In this document: in pieces, positions 53,349 through 62,601 of the stretch
Layout: each line of letters starts with the position of its first letter
How positions within the stretch are numbered: position 1 is the stretch's first letter
Origin: Alphaproteobacteria bacterium
Lineage (GTDB): Bacteria > Pseudomonadota > Alphaproteobacteria > Thalassobaculales > Thalassobaculaceae
Assembly (NCBI GenBank): GCA_024742275.1
Contig: JANSYS010000004.1
Span: forward strand, 124,001 to 188,000
Reading direction: 5' to 3'
DNA length: 64,000 nt
The notes under the pieces: model-generated
What the model was told of the DNA's origin: nothing
The model's input: the letters and a program-made list of their open reading frames with translations, nothing else
Database searches by the model: none
Position numbers and translations under genes: made by a program

Positions 53349-54032
53349 TCACTCCCGGCGCAGGATCCTGTCGACCAGGATCTTGGCCGCCCAGTTCTCC
53401 TTGAAGGCGGCGTTCAGCCGGTCGCGGTCGTAGACGGTCTCGATCCACGCGCGGAACCCGATCCCGGTCTCGGCCTCGGCCTTCAGGTACTGCTCGTAGA
53501 AGAAGTCGATCACGCCGGTCTTCGCCTGGCGGACGTGGCCGTAGCGCAGGGAGAGCTGGTCCATCGCCTGGCGCAGCGGCACGCCCCGGTGTTGCCAAAG
53601 ATACAGCGTCGCCATGAATCCGGTGCGGTCCGCCCCAGACTTGCAATGCATCAGCACCGGGTACTCAAGGGTCCTCCAGATGTCGATGGCGGCGAGCAGG
53701 GTCGGGCGGTCGAGCGCCGAGCGGGAGCGGATCGGGAAATCGACCAAGGTCAGACCGAGCGCGGCGCAGGCCTCCCGCTCCAGGGTGTAGGGACCGTCGT
53801 TTCGCGGCCCGCGCAGGTTCAGGATGGTTTTGAACCCGTCCGCCTTCGCTTTGCGCAGGTGAGTCGGACTCGGCTGGGCGGCGCGCCAGAGGTCGTCGTC
53901 GACCTTGCGTTTGTTCAGGAAAACCGCGCGAAGAAACCCGTGATCGACGAGCATCAGGTTCCACCACGCCGCCCGGCGGGCGGCGGCGGAAAGGGTTTCC
54001 GGCATGTCGGCAATCTTCGGCAGGTCGATCAT
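53349..54032 (-). CDS. Tyrosine/dual-specificity phosphatase family protein
   Basis: Cytoplasmic phosphatase-like protein, 227 residues. The P-loop reads HCKSGADRTG, with nucleophile Cys130 and Arg136, the CX5R signature. LWRAAQPSPTHLRKAKADGFKTILNLRG at about 49-74 is the usual N-terminal block of this subfamily, which includes phosphatases acting on proteins, lipids or inositol phosphates. An N-terminal hydrophobic patch (AAWWNLMLVDHGFLRAVFLN) could hold it at the membrane. Substrate unknown. It precedes the AraC gene by 10 nt. Confidence 0.87.
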   Translation of the reverse strand: MIDLPKIADMPETLSAAARRAAWWNLMLVDHGFLRAVFLNKRKVDDDLWRAAQPSPTHLRKAKADGFKTILNLRGPRNDGPYTLEREACAALGLTLVDFPIRSRSALDRPTLLAAIDIWRTLEYPVLMHCKSGADRTGFMATLYLWQHRGVPLRQAMDQLSLRYGHVRQAKTGVIDFFYEQYLKAEAETGIGFRAWIETVYDRDRLNAAFKENWAAKILVDRILRRE

Positions 54033-54142
54033 CGGGGCTGGCTAGCACAGGCCGGAGGGTCCGGGAAGCCTCGGCGCTCCCTACGTGGTCGGTGAGGCGC
54101 CCAGCGACCGTCTCTCGTCGGGTGGGTGCGCCCGAGCGCGCG

Positions 54143-55954
<1,812 letters not shown>

Positions 55955-55961
55955 ATTCAGC

Positions 55962-56864
55962 CTACTCGTCTTTCGGCCACCGGCGATGGACCCAAAGCCA
56001 CTGCTCCGGACGTTCGCGGATCCAGCTTTCGATGAGATCGTTGAAAGACTGAACCGTCGCCGCGACATCATCGGCGGACTTGCCGTCGCGCGCCACCGTC
56101 ACGCCCGCGAACGCGGTGACCCGGAACCGGGCGCCTTCCAGCCGCTCGATGCGCACGGGCACGATAGGGCAGTCGAAGCGCCTCGCGAGCTGAGCGAAGG
56201 CTGGGGTGGTCATCGCCTTGCGTCCGAAGAATCTTGCCTCGATGCCGTCGTTCATCTTCTGGTCGATCAGGAGGCCGAGCGGCCGGCCACGCTTCAGCGC
56301 GTCCATGACCCCACGGGCGCCGGCGCTGCCCTTGGGAAACATGGTGGCGTCCGGGTGAGGCTTGCGCTTGTCGTAGAGCGATGCGATCAGCGGGTTGTCG
56401 GGCGCCCGGTAGACCGCGTCTATGACCAGCCCCACATGGGCGGCCGCCAGCGGCATCAGCTCCCAGTTGGCGATATGCCCGGACACGTAGATCGCCGGTC
56501 CACCGTCCTCCATGGCCTTCAGCGCGTGCTCGGCGCCGACGATCTCGACCCGGCTGTCCATCTCGCGCAGCAGGGTGCGGATATGGGCGAACTCGCCTGC
56601 CGTCCGGCCCAGGTTCCGCCACATGCCGTCGAGGATGCGGTCGATTTCTCCCCGGGCTTTATCAGGGAAAGCCCGTTCCAGATTGGTCCGCGCTACCCTG
56701 TGGAGTCGGAGCAGGGGACCGATCCGGGCTAGGATCGCGGCGCCGAGGGCCGAGGCTGCGTCGATTGGCAGTATCCGAAAAAGCCCGTAGGCGGCCAGCG
56801 CGCCGACAGCCTCCAACGGGAACAGCAGCCGTTTGCTCAGGCGGGATTTCTGCGGGCTCGACAT
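55962..56864 (-). CDS. Lipid A biosynthesis lauroyl/myristoyl acyltransferase (LpxL family)
   Basis: Inner-membrane acyltransferase that adds a secondary acyl chain to lipid A or a related lipid. 300 residues. The catalytic His-x4-Glu dyad is His130 and Glu135 (SGHIANWE), followed by VYRAPDNPLI; GLLIDQKMNDGIEARFFG and QWLWVHRRWP are also family hallmarks. A membrane anchor lies near residues 15-32. It ends 7 nt from the stop of the MsbA-type exporter. ATG 56864 fits the family; a longer frame from 57020 does not. Confidence 0.9.
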   Translation of the reverse strand: MSSPQKSRLSKRLLFPLEAVGALAAYGLFRILPIDAASALGAAILARIGPLLRLHRVARTNLERAFPDKARGEIDRILDGMWRNLGRTAGEFAHIRTLLREMDSRVEIVGAEHALKAMEDGGPAIYVSGHIANWELMPLAAAHVGLVIDAVYRAPDNPLIASLYDKRKPHPDATMFPKGSAGARGVMDALKRGRPLGLLIDQKMNDGIEARFFGRKAMTTPAFAQLARRFDCPIVPVRIERLEGARFRVTAFAGVTVARDGKSADDVAATVQSFNDLIESWIRERPEQWLWVHRRWPKDE

Positions 56865-56929
56865 GGGCGGTGGTATTCGCCGCCCCTGCAGGATTTGTCC
56901 AGTCCCGTGTGTCGGCGGCGTATCTGCCG

Positions 56930-58156
56930 TCACATCGCCGGGGCGAGGCGGGCGAGCGGCTTCTCGTTGATCGGCATATGGATGACGGCGGCCAATACGC
57001 CCAACGCCACGCCGGCCCACCAGACGCCGTCATAGGATCCGACGCTGTCGTAGAGATATCCGCCGAGCCAGATCCCGGCGAAGGAGCCGAGCTGGTGGCT
57101 GAGGAACACGAAGCCGAACAGGGTGGCCATGTACCGGACGCCGAACACCTGGGCGACGATGCCCGTTGTCAGCGGAACGGTGGACAGCCACAGAAGCCCC
57201 ATGGCGCCGGCGAAGAGATAGATCGTCAGCTCTGTCTTGGGCGCGAACAACAGGGCGGTGATCACCAGCGCGCGGGCGAAGTAGATCGTGCTGAGGCCGA
57301 CCTTCTTGCTCCAGCGCTGACCGGCCATGCCTGAGGCGAAGGAGCCAGCGATGTTGAAAAGGCCGACGAGAGCCAGCGCATAGGCGCCGACCGTCGGGTC
57401 GAGACCCAGGTCGCTCACGTAGGAGGGGAAGTGGACCGTGATGAAGGCGACGTGGAAGCCGCAGACGAAGAAGCCGATGGTCAGAAGGATGTAGCCGCGA
57501 TGGGCGCCGGCCTCGGCCAATGCCTGGCGGAACGTCTGGTCGCTCGGCACCTCGCCCTTGCCGGTGGCCTGATTGGGCAGGACGAAGGCGAGTGGGATGA
57601 TGAGCAGGGCCGACGCCGCCAGAATCAGCAGCGCGGTCTCCCAACCGTAGGCGCCGATGAATCCCTGTCCCAAAGGAGAGAACACGACCTGACCGAACGA
57701 TCCGGCCGCCGTCCCCAGACCGAGCGCGAGCGATCGACGTTCCGGCCCGACGACCTTGGCCATCGCCGCCATGGCGAGGGAGAACGCGGTGAAGGCGACA
57801 CCGACCCCGGTGAGCACGCCGCCGAAGATATAGAGCTCCATCGAGGAGTCGGCCGTCGCCATCCCCCAGACGCCCGCCATATAGACGACGGCGCCGACCG
57901 CCAGGACCCGCGAGGGGCCGAACCTGTCGGCGATCATTCCGGCGACCGGCACACCCAGGCCCCAAAGCAGGTTCTGAATCGCCATCGCGAGCCCGAACGT
58001 CTCCCTGTCCCAACCCTTCGCGACGGTCATAGGCTCCAGGAACAAGCCGAAGGCCGATCGAACGCCGAAGCCGATCATCGCGATCAGGCATCCGGCCAGG
58101 ATCACGACAAGGGGCGTGCGCCAGCCGGGGGAGGGGGGCAGGGCGGCGGTCGACAT
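56930..58156 (-). CDS. MFS transporter (OxlT/monocarboxylate-like)
   Basis: Twelve-helix carrier, 408 residues. The helix 2-3 loop reads GMIADRFGPSRVLAVG, the MFS signature. GFGVRSAFGLFLEPMTVAKGWDRETFGLAMA at the first helix pair, split by a polar loop, and a second half with FGFVFLSHQLGSFAGIWLGG resemble oxalate/formate and monocarboxylate-type carriers of alphaproteobacteria. Substrate unknown. It is divergent from a MarR gene with a palindrome in the 87-nt gap, so that regulator probably controls it. GGAGA lies before the ATG. Confidence 0.88.
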   Translation of the reverse strand: MSTAALPPSPGWRTPLVVILAGCLIAMIGFGVRSAFGLFLEPMTVAKGWDRETFGLAMAIQNLLWGLGVPVAGMIADRFGPSRVLAVGAVVYMAGVWGMATADSSMELYIFGGVLTGVGVAFTAFSLAMAAMAKVVGPERRSLALGLGTAAGSFGQVVFSPLGQGFIGAYGWETALLILAASALLIIPLAFVLPNQATGKGEVPSDQTFRQALAEAGAHRGYILLTIGFFVCGFHVAFITVHFPSYVSDLGLDPTVGAYALALVGLFNIAGSFASGMAGQRWSKKVGLSTIYFARALVITALLFAPKTELTIYLFAGAMGLLWLSTVPLTTGIVAQVFGVRYMATLFGFVFLSHQLGSFAGIWLGGYLYDSVGSYDGVWWAGVALGVLAAVIHMPINEKPLARLAPAM

Positions 58157-58207
58157 GGCGGTCTCCGGTAGGGTGCTTGGCGGAATTGGTGGGGTGTGGT
58201 AGGAACC

Positions 58208-58219
58208 GTGTAGCTACAC
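58208..58219. promoter_or_regulatory. Perfect 12-bp palindrome, probable MarR operator
   Basis: GTGTAGCTACAC is self-complementary and lies between the divergent MFS (start 58156) and MarR (start 58244) genes. A weaker copy, TGTACCTGCA (58223-58232), follows 14 nt later and reaches the marR ribosome site. Spacing and place fit autoregulation and control of the MFS gene. Confidence 0.6.
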
Positions 58220-58243
58220 TCGTGTACCTGCACGGAGTTGTCA

Positions 58244-58705
58244 ATGTCCGCACTGCCGATGGACCCTGCCGACGATGCAGGTTTGGCCTGCACCTGCGCT
58301 GCCGTCCGTGTCGCGGCCCGGAGGCTGACGCAGTTCTACGACGACGCGCTCAGGGATACCGGTCTCAAGGTCACGCAATATGCGCTGATGGCGAACATCG
58401 CCCGGATGGACCGGCCCTCGGTAACCGATCTGGCGGATCAAGTCTCGATGGATCGAACGACTCTCACGCGCAACCTTGCTCCCCTGAAGCGCGCAGGGTT
58501 GGTCGAGCTGGAGCCGGGGCCCGACAAACGAACTCGTTCCGTCGTGCTGACGACCGACGGCAGACGCCGGCTGGACGCCGCTCGCGCGTATTGGCGGACG
58601 GCTGAAATGGAACTGCGGCAGCGGGCAGGCTCCGACATCACGGCGGCCTTGCACACGGCTCTCGACCGGACCGTCGGCGCCACCGCCGGTCAGCGGGATA
58701 GGTAG
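58244..58705 (+). CDS. MarR family transcriptional regulator
   Basis: Winged-helix regulator, 153 residues. DALRDTGLKVTQYALMANIAR, then the recognition region VTDLADQVSMDRTTLTRNLAPLKRAGLVELEPG, and the wing DKRTRSVVLTTDGRRRLDAAR are typical of MarR. A CTCA-type pair of cysteines lies near the N-terminus (GLACTCAA), which could allow redox sensing, an inference. ATG 58244 has GGAG 6 nt upstream; TTG 58238 is possible. It is divergent from the MFS gene, the probable target. Confidence 0.88.
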   Translation: MSALPMDPADDAGLACTCAAVRVAARRLTQFYDDALRDTGLKVTQYALMANIARMDRPSVTDLADQVSMDRTTLTRNLAPLKRAGLVELEPGPDKRTRSVVLTTDGRRRLDAARAYWRTAEMELRQRAGSDITAALHTALDRTVGATAGQRDR

Positions 58706-58712
58706 GGCCGGT

Positions 58713-59918
58713 TTAGAACAAGGCTCCCAACGCCGCGCCGGCGATCCCGTAACCGATCACCACGCTCCAGGGCGGCGCCTTCCAGACGGCTAGCAGCACA
58801 TAGGCGAAGATCGCCGCCGCGACGTCCAGAGGACCAGCGATAGCCGCCGTCGCCACCGGGTCGTACAAGACGGCGACCAGCAGGCCGACCACCGCCGCAT
58901 TGACCCCTGTGAAAGCGGCGCGGGCGGGATGCCACGCCCTCAACCGTTCCCAGAACGGCAGTGCCCCGAAGAGCAGGAGTGTGCCCGGCAGGAATACCGC
59001 CAGGAGAGCGACAAGCCCACCCGCCACTCCGTTCAGCGGCGCGTCGGCGATGGCGCCGAGAAACGCCGCGAACGTGAACAGCGGCCCCGGAAGTGCCTGG
59101 GCGAGACCGTACCCGGCCAAGAAGGCGTCCTGTCCAACGATGCCGGTCTGGACCGTGTCGGCTTCCAGCAGCGGCAGCACGACGTGGCCACCGCCGAAAA
59201 CCAGAGCGCCGGCTCGATAGGCAGCCTCTGCCACAGCCAGCGTTTCGGGCACGGCGACGAGGGCGGGCAGGGCGAGAAGCGCCAAGGCGATGATCAGCAT
59301 CGCAGCGCCAAGCGTCGGCGGTACGGGGATCGCCAGGGGGCGAACATCGCCGCCGGTGTGAGCAAGCGGACGGCAGAAAACCAGTCCGGCGAGCGCGCCG
59401 AGCCCGATAGCGGTGAGTTGGCCCGCGACTCCCGGAAGCATCAAGGCCAGGAAGGCCGCGGCGGCGAGAATGGTGGCGCGGATCGGGTCCGGTGCCAGGG
59501 ACGACGCCATCTGGCGAACGGCCTGGGCCACGACGGCGACGGCGACGATCTTCAGCGCCTGTATGGCGGTCGCCGCCGCCCCTTCCGAGAGGGCGACAAC
59601 GCCGTAGGCGGCTAGAATCATCAAGACCGCCGATGGAAGGGTGAAAGCCGTCCAGGCGGCGAGCGCTCCCAGCGCGCCTGCCCGTCGGGCACCAAGGGCG
59701 AGACCGAGCTGGCTCGACGCGGGTCCGGGCAGAAACTGGCACAAGGCCACCAGATCAGCGAACGCGCCGTCATCGACCCAGCGCCGACGGTCGACGAACT
59801 CCGCACGGAAAAACCCGATATGGGCCACGGGTCCGCCGAACGCGGTCACCCCGAGCCGGGCGAATGCCCAGAAGACTTCCCCGGCGCTGCCCGTGTGCGG
59901 TCGCCCTGTTTCCTCCAT
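58713..59918 (-). CDS. chrA: Chromate transporter ChrA family (two-domain)
   Basis: Inner-membrane anion transporter of the CHR family, 401 residues, with two homologous halves: LGVTAFGGPVAHIGFFRAEFVDRR and QFLPGPASSQLGLALGARRAG in the first, GALVFGGGHVVLPLLEAD and LAQALPGPLFTFAAFLGA in the second. The GGP, PGP and GGGHVVLP patterns are the family signatures. Members export chromate or take part in sulfate-related transport; resistance cannot be inferred from sequence alone. Single gene with GAGGAGA before the ATG; convergent with marR 8 nt away. Confidence 0.92.
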   Translation of the reverse strand: MEETGRPHTGSAGEVFWAFARLGVTAFGGPVAHIGFFRAEFVDRRRWVDDGAFADLVALCQFLPGPASSQLGLALGARRAGALGALAAWTAFTLPSAVLMILAAYGVVALSEGAAATAIQALKIVAVAVVAQAVRQMASSLAPDPIRATILAAAAFLALMLPGVAGQLTAIGLGALAGLVFCRPLAHTGGDVRPLAIPVPPTLGAAMLIIALALLALPALVAVPETLAVAEAAYRAGALVFGGGHVVLPLLEADTVQTGIVGQDAFLAGYGLAQALPGPLFTFAAFLGAIADAPLNGVAGGLVALLAVFLPGTLLLFGALPFWERLRAWHPARAAFTGVNAAVVGLLVAVLYDPVATAAIAGPLDVAAAIFAYVLLAVWKAPPWSVVIGYGIAGAALGALF

Positions 59919-60137
59919 CGCGCTCTCCTCGGCGTCACCGGCTGTTTGGGCCGTGGCGGTTTCATTACCACGCCGAGTACGACAGTCCGATGAAGGTTCG
60001 GGGCTTCAGTCGCGAAGGCTTGCCTCTTGCGCTGCCCCAGATCCGTCACGATTTCGCGGTTATCTGTCCACGACCCTTGAGTTCGCCCCTGCGGACGCGC
60101 TAGGGCAAGGGAAATCCCACCGGCCGGGAGCCGATGT

Positions 60138-61163
60138 ATGACCGCTCTTCGTTCCTTCGCGATGGCTTCTGCCCTCGCCGCCAGCTTGTTGCTTGCCGCG
60201 ACCAGCCCATCTGCCGCCGCCTTTAAGGTCGGGATTTGGCATGGCGACGTCTACATGACCAAGGAAGGGCAGTTTCAGCGTTGCGCGATCGTCGGCGACT
60301 ATCCCGGCGAAACGGATCTCGGATTCGGCCTGTCGGCCCAGGGGATCTTCGAGGCGTACCTGATCAACAAGACCTGGACGCTTCAGCCGGGTCAGACGGC
60401 CCAGGTGACCATCAAGGTCGACGACGGCCCGGAGGTGTCAGGCGCGTTCCAGGTGGTGTCCAGGGATACGCTGGGCACCTTGCTCCAGAACCACCCGGAG
60501 TTGGTCAAGGCGCTCAAGGCGGGGAACGTCGCCACGATCTCGGGTTTCTTCGGCACGCTCAACTTCCCGCTGACCGGCACGACGAAAGCCTTCGGTCAGC
60601 TCGAAGAATGCGTGCGCGAGGTCACGGCGGGACTGCAGGAAGGTCGAAAGGCTGCGGAGGCTCGTGCCAGGGTGGCCCAGATACGTGGAGAGGACCTGTT
60701 CAAGCTCCAGCCCCAGGCATTCGCCTGGCGGGTACTGAATGATCTGCCGGCCGATCGGTTCACGATCCCGACCGATGTCGAACAGGCGATGAAACGTTGG
60801 AACGCGGCCCTTGTCTGGCGTATCGAGCGCGGTATCGGTCTGGTGCAGTCAGTCGGCGGAACTCCGAGCGAAGAGGCGCTGCGCGAGGAACTGGTGAAGA
60901 TTAAATCGCCGAGCTGCGCGGGAGAACTGACCTCCGAGGCGGACTTGCGCCTGATGCCCGGGGCCGACACGATCCTGCCCCATGTCGAATTGTCGTGCAG
61001 CGATGTCGGCAACGGCGGCCCGGCCTACGAAGTCCTCACCTTCTACCCGCACGCGTCAGGCAATCTGATCGCGGTCAGCCACATCAGCGAGACGCTGGAG
61101 ATCGCGCAGACGGCAGACGCAACATTCCTGAACCAGGTTGCTGTGATCGCCGGCCAACCGTGA
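60138..61163 (+). CDS. Secreted hypothetical protein
   Basis: Not recognised. 341 residues with a Sec signal peptide cleaved near residue 28 (SAAA before FKVGIW). The mature part starts with a beta-rich domain of about 130 residues (GIWHGDVYMTKEGQFQRCAIVGDY... to GFFGTLNFPLTGTT) that resembles invasion-associated or TonB-like accessory domains only loosely, followed by a helical second half. Three cysteine pairs are possible. CGGGAG precedes the ATG. It lies alone between chrA and a PQQ-type dehydrogenase; the 219 nt before it show no other gene. Confidence 0.7.
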   Translation: MTALRSFAMASALAASLLLAATSPSAAAFKVGIWHGDVYMTKEGQFQRCAIVGDYPGETDLGFGLSAQGIFEAYLINKTWTLQPGQTAQVTIKVDDGPEVSGAFQVVSRDTLGTLLQNHPELVKALKAGNVATISGFFGTLNFPLTGTTKAFGQLEECVREVTAGLQEGRKAAEARARVAQIRGEDLFKLQPQAFAWRVLNDLPADRFTIPTDVEQAMKRWNAALVWRIERGIGLVQSVGGTPSEEALREELVKIKSPSCAGELTSEADLRLMPGADTILPHVELSCSDVGNGGPAYEVLTFYPHASGNLIAVSHISETLEIAQTADATFLNQVAVIAGQP

Positions 61164-61170
61164 GGCCGGG

Positions 61171-62343
61171 CTAGCCGCAGATCCCCGACGCCGGAACGAT
61201 CCGCACGAGCCGGCCGTCGCCTTCGTCGGTCAGCAGCCAGACCGCGCCGTCGGGTCCGATCCGGACGTCGCGCACGCGACCGAAGCTATCGGTGAAAAGC
61301 CGTTCCTCGCCGACGATCGCGCCGTTCTCGACATCGAGCCGGACCAGCGTCTGGCCTCTCAGCGCGCCGACCAGAAGGTCGCCGTCCCAGGCCGGGAAGA
61401 GATCGCTGCGCACCACCGCGAGGCCGGAGGGAGCGATCGACGGATCCCAGTAGTACAGCGGCTGCTCCATCCCCGGTGCCGAGGTGCCCAACCCGATCTG
61501 TCCGCCTGAGTAGTGGCGACCGTAGGAGATCGCGGGCCAGCCGTAGTTCTTTCCGGGCTCCGGGCGATTGATTTCGTCGCCGCCTCTGGCCCCGTGCTCG
61601 ACGGTCCAAAGCGCGCCGGTATCCGGGTGCCGGACAGCGCCCTGCGCGTTTCGGTGACCGTATGACCAGAGTTCTCGGGCGCCGTTCCGGCCGTCGGCGA
61701 AGGGATTGTCTGCCGGAATTTCGCCGTCGTCGGTAATCCGCAGAACCGAGCCGGCGTGATCTTGCGGATCTTGGGCCCGTGGCCGATCGCCCCGGTCGCC
61801 GATCGTGAACCAGAGGGTCCCGTCGCCCTTGAAGACGATGCGCGACCCGAAATGCCGTGTTCCACCGCTCGCCGGCGACATGGAGAAGATCCGCGTCAGA
61901 TCGGACAGGGCTGTGCCGTCGGCGGACAGCCGTCCATGGGCGATGGCCGTTCCTGTCAGACCGTCGCTGCGTTGCTCCGAGTACGAGAAGTAGAGCCGGC
62001 GGTTCTGGGCGAAGTCGGGATGCGCGACGACGTCCAGCAATCCGCCTTGTCCGGACGCGCGGACGGTTGGGGCGCCGAAGATGGGAGTCTTCTCGCCGCT
62101 TTGCGCGTCGGCGAACCAGAGACCGCCGCCGCGTTCGGTGATCACGGCTCCGCCTTCCGGCAGGAAGGCGACGCTCCAGGGATGATCCAGTCCGGTGATG
62201 CGAGTTTCGGCGGAGAGTGTGCAGGCCCGCGCCCGTTCCGTCTGTTGCGCTGATACGGGTGTCGAGAGAACGCCGGTCAGGGCGGCGGCGAATGCTATGG
62301 CGAAGAGAAGACGGCCTGAAACCGGGCGGTGGGTCGGGAGCAT
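61171..62343 (-). CDS. PQQ-dependent sugar dehydrogenase-type beta-propeller (YliI/Asd family)
   Basis: Periplasmic six-bladed beta-propeller of the soluble glucose/aldose sugar dehydrogenase group, 390 residues. Signal peptide ends at about residue 32 (VSA before QQTERA). Family marks: GLDHPWSVAFLPEGGAVITER, GGLLDVVAHPDFAQNRRLYFSY, FTIGDRGDR, SYGHRNAQGA and WTVEHGARGGDEIN. The catalytic histidine is expected in the GLLDVVAHPDF segment. Sugar and cofactor use are not proven. GAGAGG lies before the ATG at 62343. Convergent with the secreted hypothetical, 7 nt away. Confidence 0.9.
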   Translation of the reverse strand: MLPTHRPVSGRLLFAIAFAAALTGVLSTPVSAQQTERARACTLSAETRITGLDHPWSVAFLPEGGAVITERGGGLWFADAQSGEKTPIFGAPTVRASGQGGLLDVVAHPDFAQNRRLYFSYSEQRSDGLTGTAIAHGRLSADGTALSDLTRIFSMSPASGGTRHFGSRIVFKGDGTLWFTIGDRGDRPRAQDPQDHAGSVLRITDDGEIPADNPFADGRNGARELWSYGHRNAQGAVRHPDTGALWTVEHGARGGDEINRPEPGKNYGWPAISYGRHYSGGQIGLGTSAPGMEQPLYYWDPSIAPSGLAVVRSDLFPAWDGDLLVGALRGQTLVRLDVENGAIVGEERLFTDSFGRVRDVRIGPDGAVWLLTDEGDGRLVRIVPASGICG

Positions 62344-62550
62344 GGCAAACCTCTCGGCCGGATGATCTGTACCGGTGAGAAGTGGTGGCCGAAATGCCGG
62401 GGTCAATGTGTCGGCCCGCTCCCGCTATGGCTGCCGAGCGGGATTCTTCGCGTCGGATGAAGGCTGAAAGAGTGTCGGCGGCCCCGGGAACGGTTCCACC
62501 GCGTCTACCATGGCCCAAACGGCACTTGTGCATAGGCGGAGGAAGGCGCC

Positions 62551-62579
62551 TTGACACTGCCGCATCGCCGGGCTGCCAT
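62551..62579 (+). promoter_or_regulatory. Candidate sigma-70-type promoter of the D-aminoacylase gene
   Basis: TTGACA (consensus -35) followed after 17 nt by TGCCAT, a poor -10. It lies 22 nt before the start codon of the downstream gene. The -35 is perfect but the -10 is weak, so it may need an activator or may be chance. Confidence 0.35.
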
Positions 62580-62601
62580 CGGCCTGCGACAAGAGGAGAG
62601 A

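Noticed and set aside
58713-59918. Proof of chromate resistance from chrA
   Set aside because: The family assignment is firm, but ChrA homologues without chrB regulators often have other or unknown anion roles.
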